The notes under the pieces were generated by a model. It ran no database searches and was not told where the DNA came from. It worked only from the letters and a program-made list of their open reading frames with translations. From Lysobacter sp. TY2-98 (lineage in GTDB: Bacteria > Pseudomonadota > Gammaproteobacteria > Xanthomonadales > Xanthomonadaceae): a DNA stretch of 64,000 bases. Position numbers and translations under genes: made by a program. This document shows, in pieces, positions 63,416 to 64,000 of the stretch; position 1 is the first letter of the stretch; each line of letters opens with the position of its first letter. The stretch is from contig NZ_CP031413.1 in assembly GCF_003367355.1 (NCBI RefSeq), forward strand, positions 2,746,001 through 2,810,000. Reading direction: 5' to 3'.

Positions 63416-64000
63416 TCAGGTGTCCGCCCACATGCGGAACAGGTTCGAGCGCACCGCCGCCAGAAGTACCTCGATGCGCGCCGCGTCGCCGGGCCCGCCG
63501 CGTGACATCAGCGCGCGCGCCTCCTCGATCTGCACCAGGATGTCGCGACGTGCGCTGTCGGCGATCCAGCTCTGCAGCCAGGTGATCGCCGCGATGCGCA
63601 CGCCGCGCGTGACCGGCGCGACCTGGTGGATCGTGGTTGACGGATAGATCAGCGCGGAGCCCGCCGACAGCTTGTACGCGAGCTCCTGTTCGCCCAGCTG
63701 CATGGTGAGTTCGCCGCCGTCGTAGTCGGCGGGATCGCTGAGAAAGACCGTGCACGAGATGTCGCTGCGCATCGGCGGTGTCGACGGAAACAGCGCTTCG
63801 TCGACGTGCCAGCCGTAGGTCATGCCGGGCTCGTAGCGCACCACTGTCGTGCGCGCCATCTGCTTGGGCAGCATCAGTCGACGCGCGTCCGGATGACGGC
63901 CCAGCGCGTCGCGAACGAGTTGCGCGATGCGCTCGTTGGCGGCGTCGCCCTGCGGTGCCTGCAGGTTGCGCTTCACGCCCGACTCGGGATTGGTCATGCG
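63416..64000 (-). CDS. PKHD-type Fe(II)/2-oxoglutarate hydroxylase, partial (N-terminus outside window)
   Basis: YbiX/PiuC-type hydroxylase, often linked to iron uptake. Visible residues include the iron ligands in MTYGWHVDEALF (HxD) and TIHQVAPVTRGVRIAAITW (His, then Arg for 2-oxoglutarate). The segment GVKRNLQAP matches the region about 40 residues from the start of relatives. The ATG at 63997 is therefore internal, and the real start lies beyond position 64000. Typical length of the family is about 225, against 195 seen. No TonB-dependent receptor is in view. Confidence 0.88.
   Translation of the reverse strand, partial: RMTNPESGVKRNLQAPQGDAANERIAQLVRDALGRHPDARRLMLPKQMARTTVVRYEPGMTYGWHVDEALFPSTPPMRSDISCTVFLSDPADYDGGELTMQLGEQELAYKLSAGSALIYPSTTIHQVAPVTRGVRIAAITWLQSWIADSARRDILVQIEEARALMSRGGPGDAARIEVLLAAVRSNLFRMWADT

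Noticed and set aside
63997-63999. ATG as the start of the PKHD hydroxylase
   Set aside because: Relatives have about 40 more residues before GVKRNLQAP; the gene must continue past the window edge.

Overview
This window is the replication-origin region of a high-GC gammaproteobacterium. The gene order gyrB-recF-dnaN-dnaA (minus strand) facing rpmH-rnpA-yidC-mnmE (plus strand), the DnaA N-terminus, the tonB-exbB-exbD-exbD arrangement and the PdxJ, DinB and GyrB sequences all look like the Lysobacter/Xanthomonas family (Xanthomonadaceae, Lysobacteraceae). Species cannot be fixed from the sequence alone. No insertion sequence, prophage, CRISPR array, tRNA or rRNA gene was seen.

Layout from left to right. 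1-4.5 kb: a partial PAS-GGDEF protein, DNA polymerase IV (dinB), a small unknown protein and fructose-1,6-bisphosphatase (fbp). 4.5-12 kb: a sigma-54 enhancer-binding regulator, then a seven-gene minus-strand operon that I read as a Fap-type functional amyloid system. That operon runs: leader protein, repeat-bearing minor subunit, two tandem paralogous amyloid subunits, C39 cysteine protease, FapE-like protein, FapF-like outer-membrane pore. It starts at a near-perfect sigma-54 promoter with a palindromic candidate activator site upstream. 12-22 kb: a 2OG-Fe(II) oxygenase, a histidine kinase (frameshifted) and response-regulator pair, a permease with TrkA-like domains, a second kinase, a PA0069-type radical SAM protein, cardiolipin synthase and pdxJ. 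22-27.5 kb: the Ton energy operon (tonB-exbB-exbD-exbD), a TPR protein and an M48 lipoprotein protease.

27.5-38 kb is the origin core. Three perfect 16-bp parS-like palindromes lie in and beside recF, and DnaA boxes flank dnaA on both sides. 38-55 kb: a very large double-kinase hybrid sensor, a lipoprotein with a TonB C-terminal domain, two ABC-2 exporters, a TAP-like hydrolase, a small autoregulated XRE-membrane-protein operon, ferredoxin-NADP reductase and a MacAB-like ABC efflux set. 55-64 kb: an RND efflux pair, TatD nuclease, HrpB helicase, a 38-bp tandem repeat and a PKHD-type hydroxylase running off the right end.

The main discovery candidate is the amyloid operon plus its regulator. 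The sigma-54 activator gene abuts the far end of the operon (stop codons back to back in TGATCA), and the operon carries a sigma-54 promoter, so the pair looks like a self-contained, signal-controlled biofilm-fibre module. A strong hairpin between the two subunit genes and the protease/secretion genes could set subunit excess. Homology calls rest on motifs, gene order and architecture recognised by eye; no database search was run.
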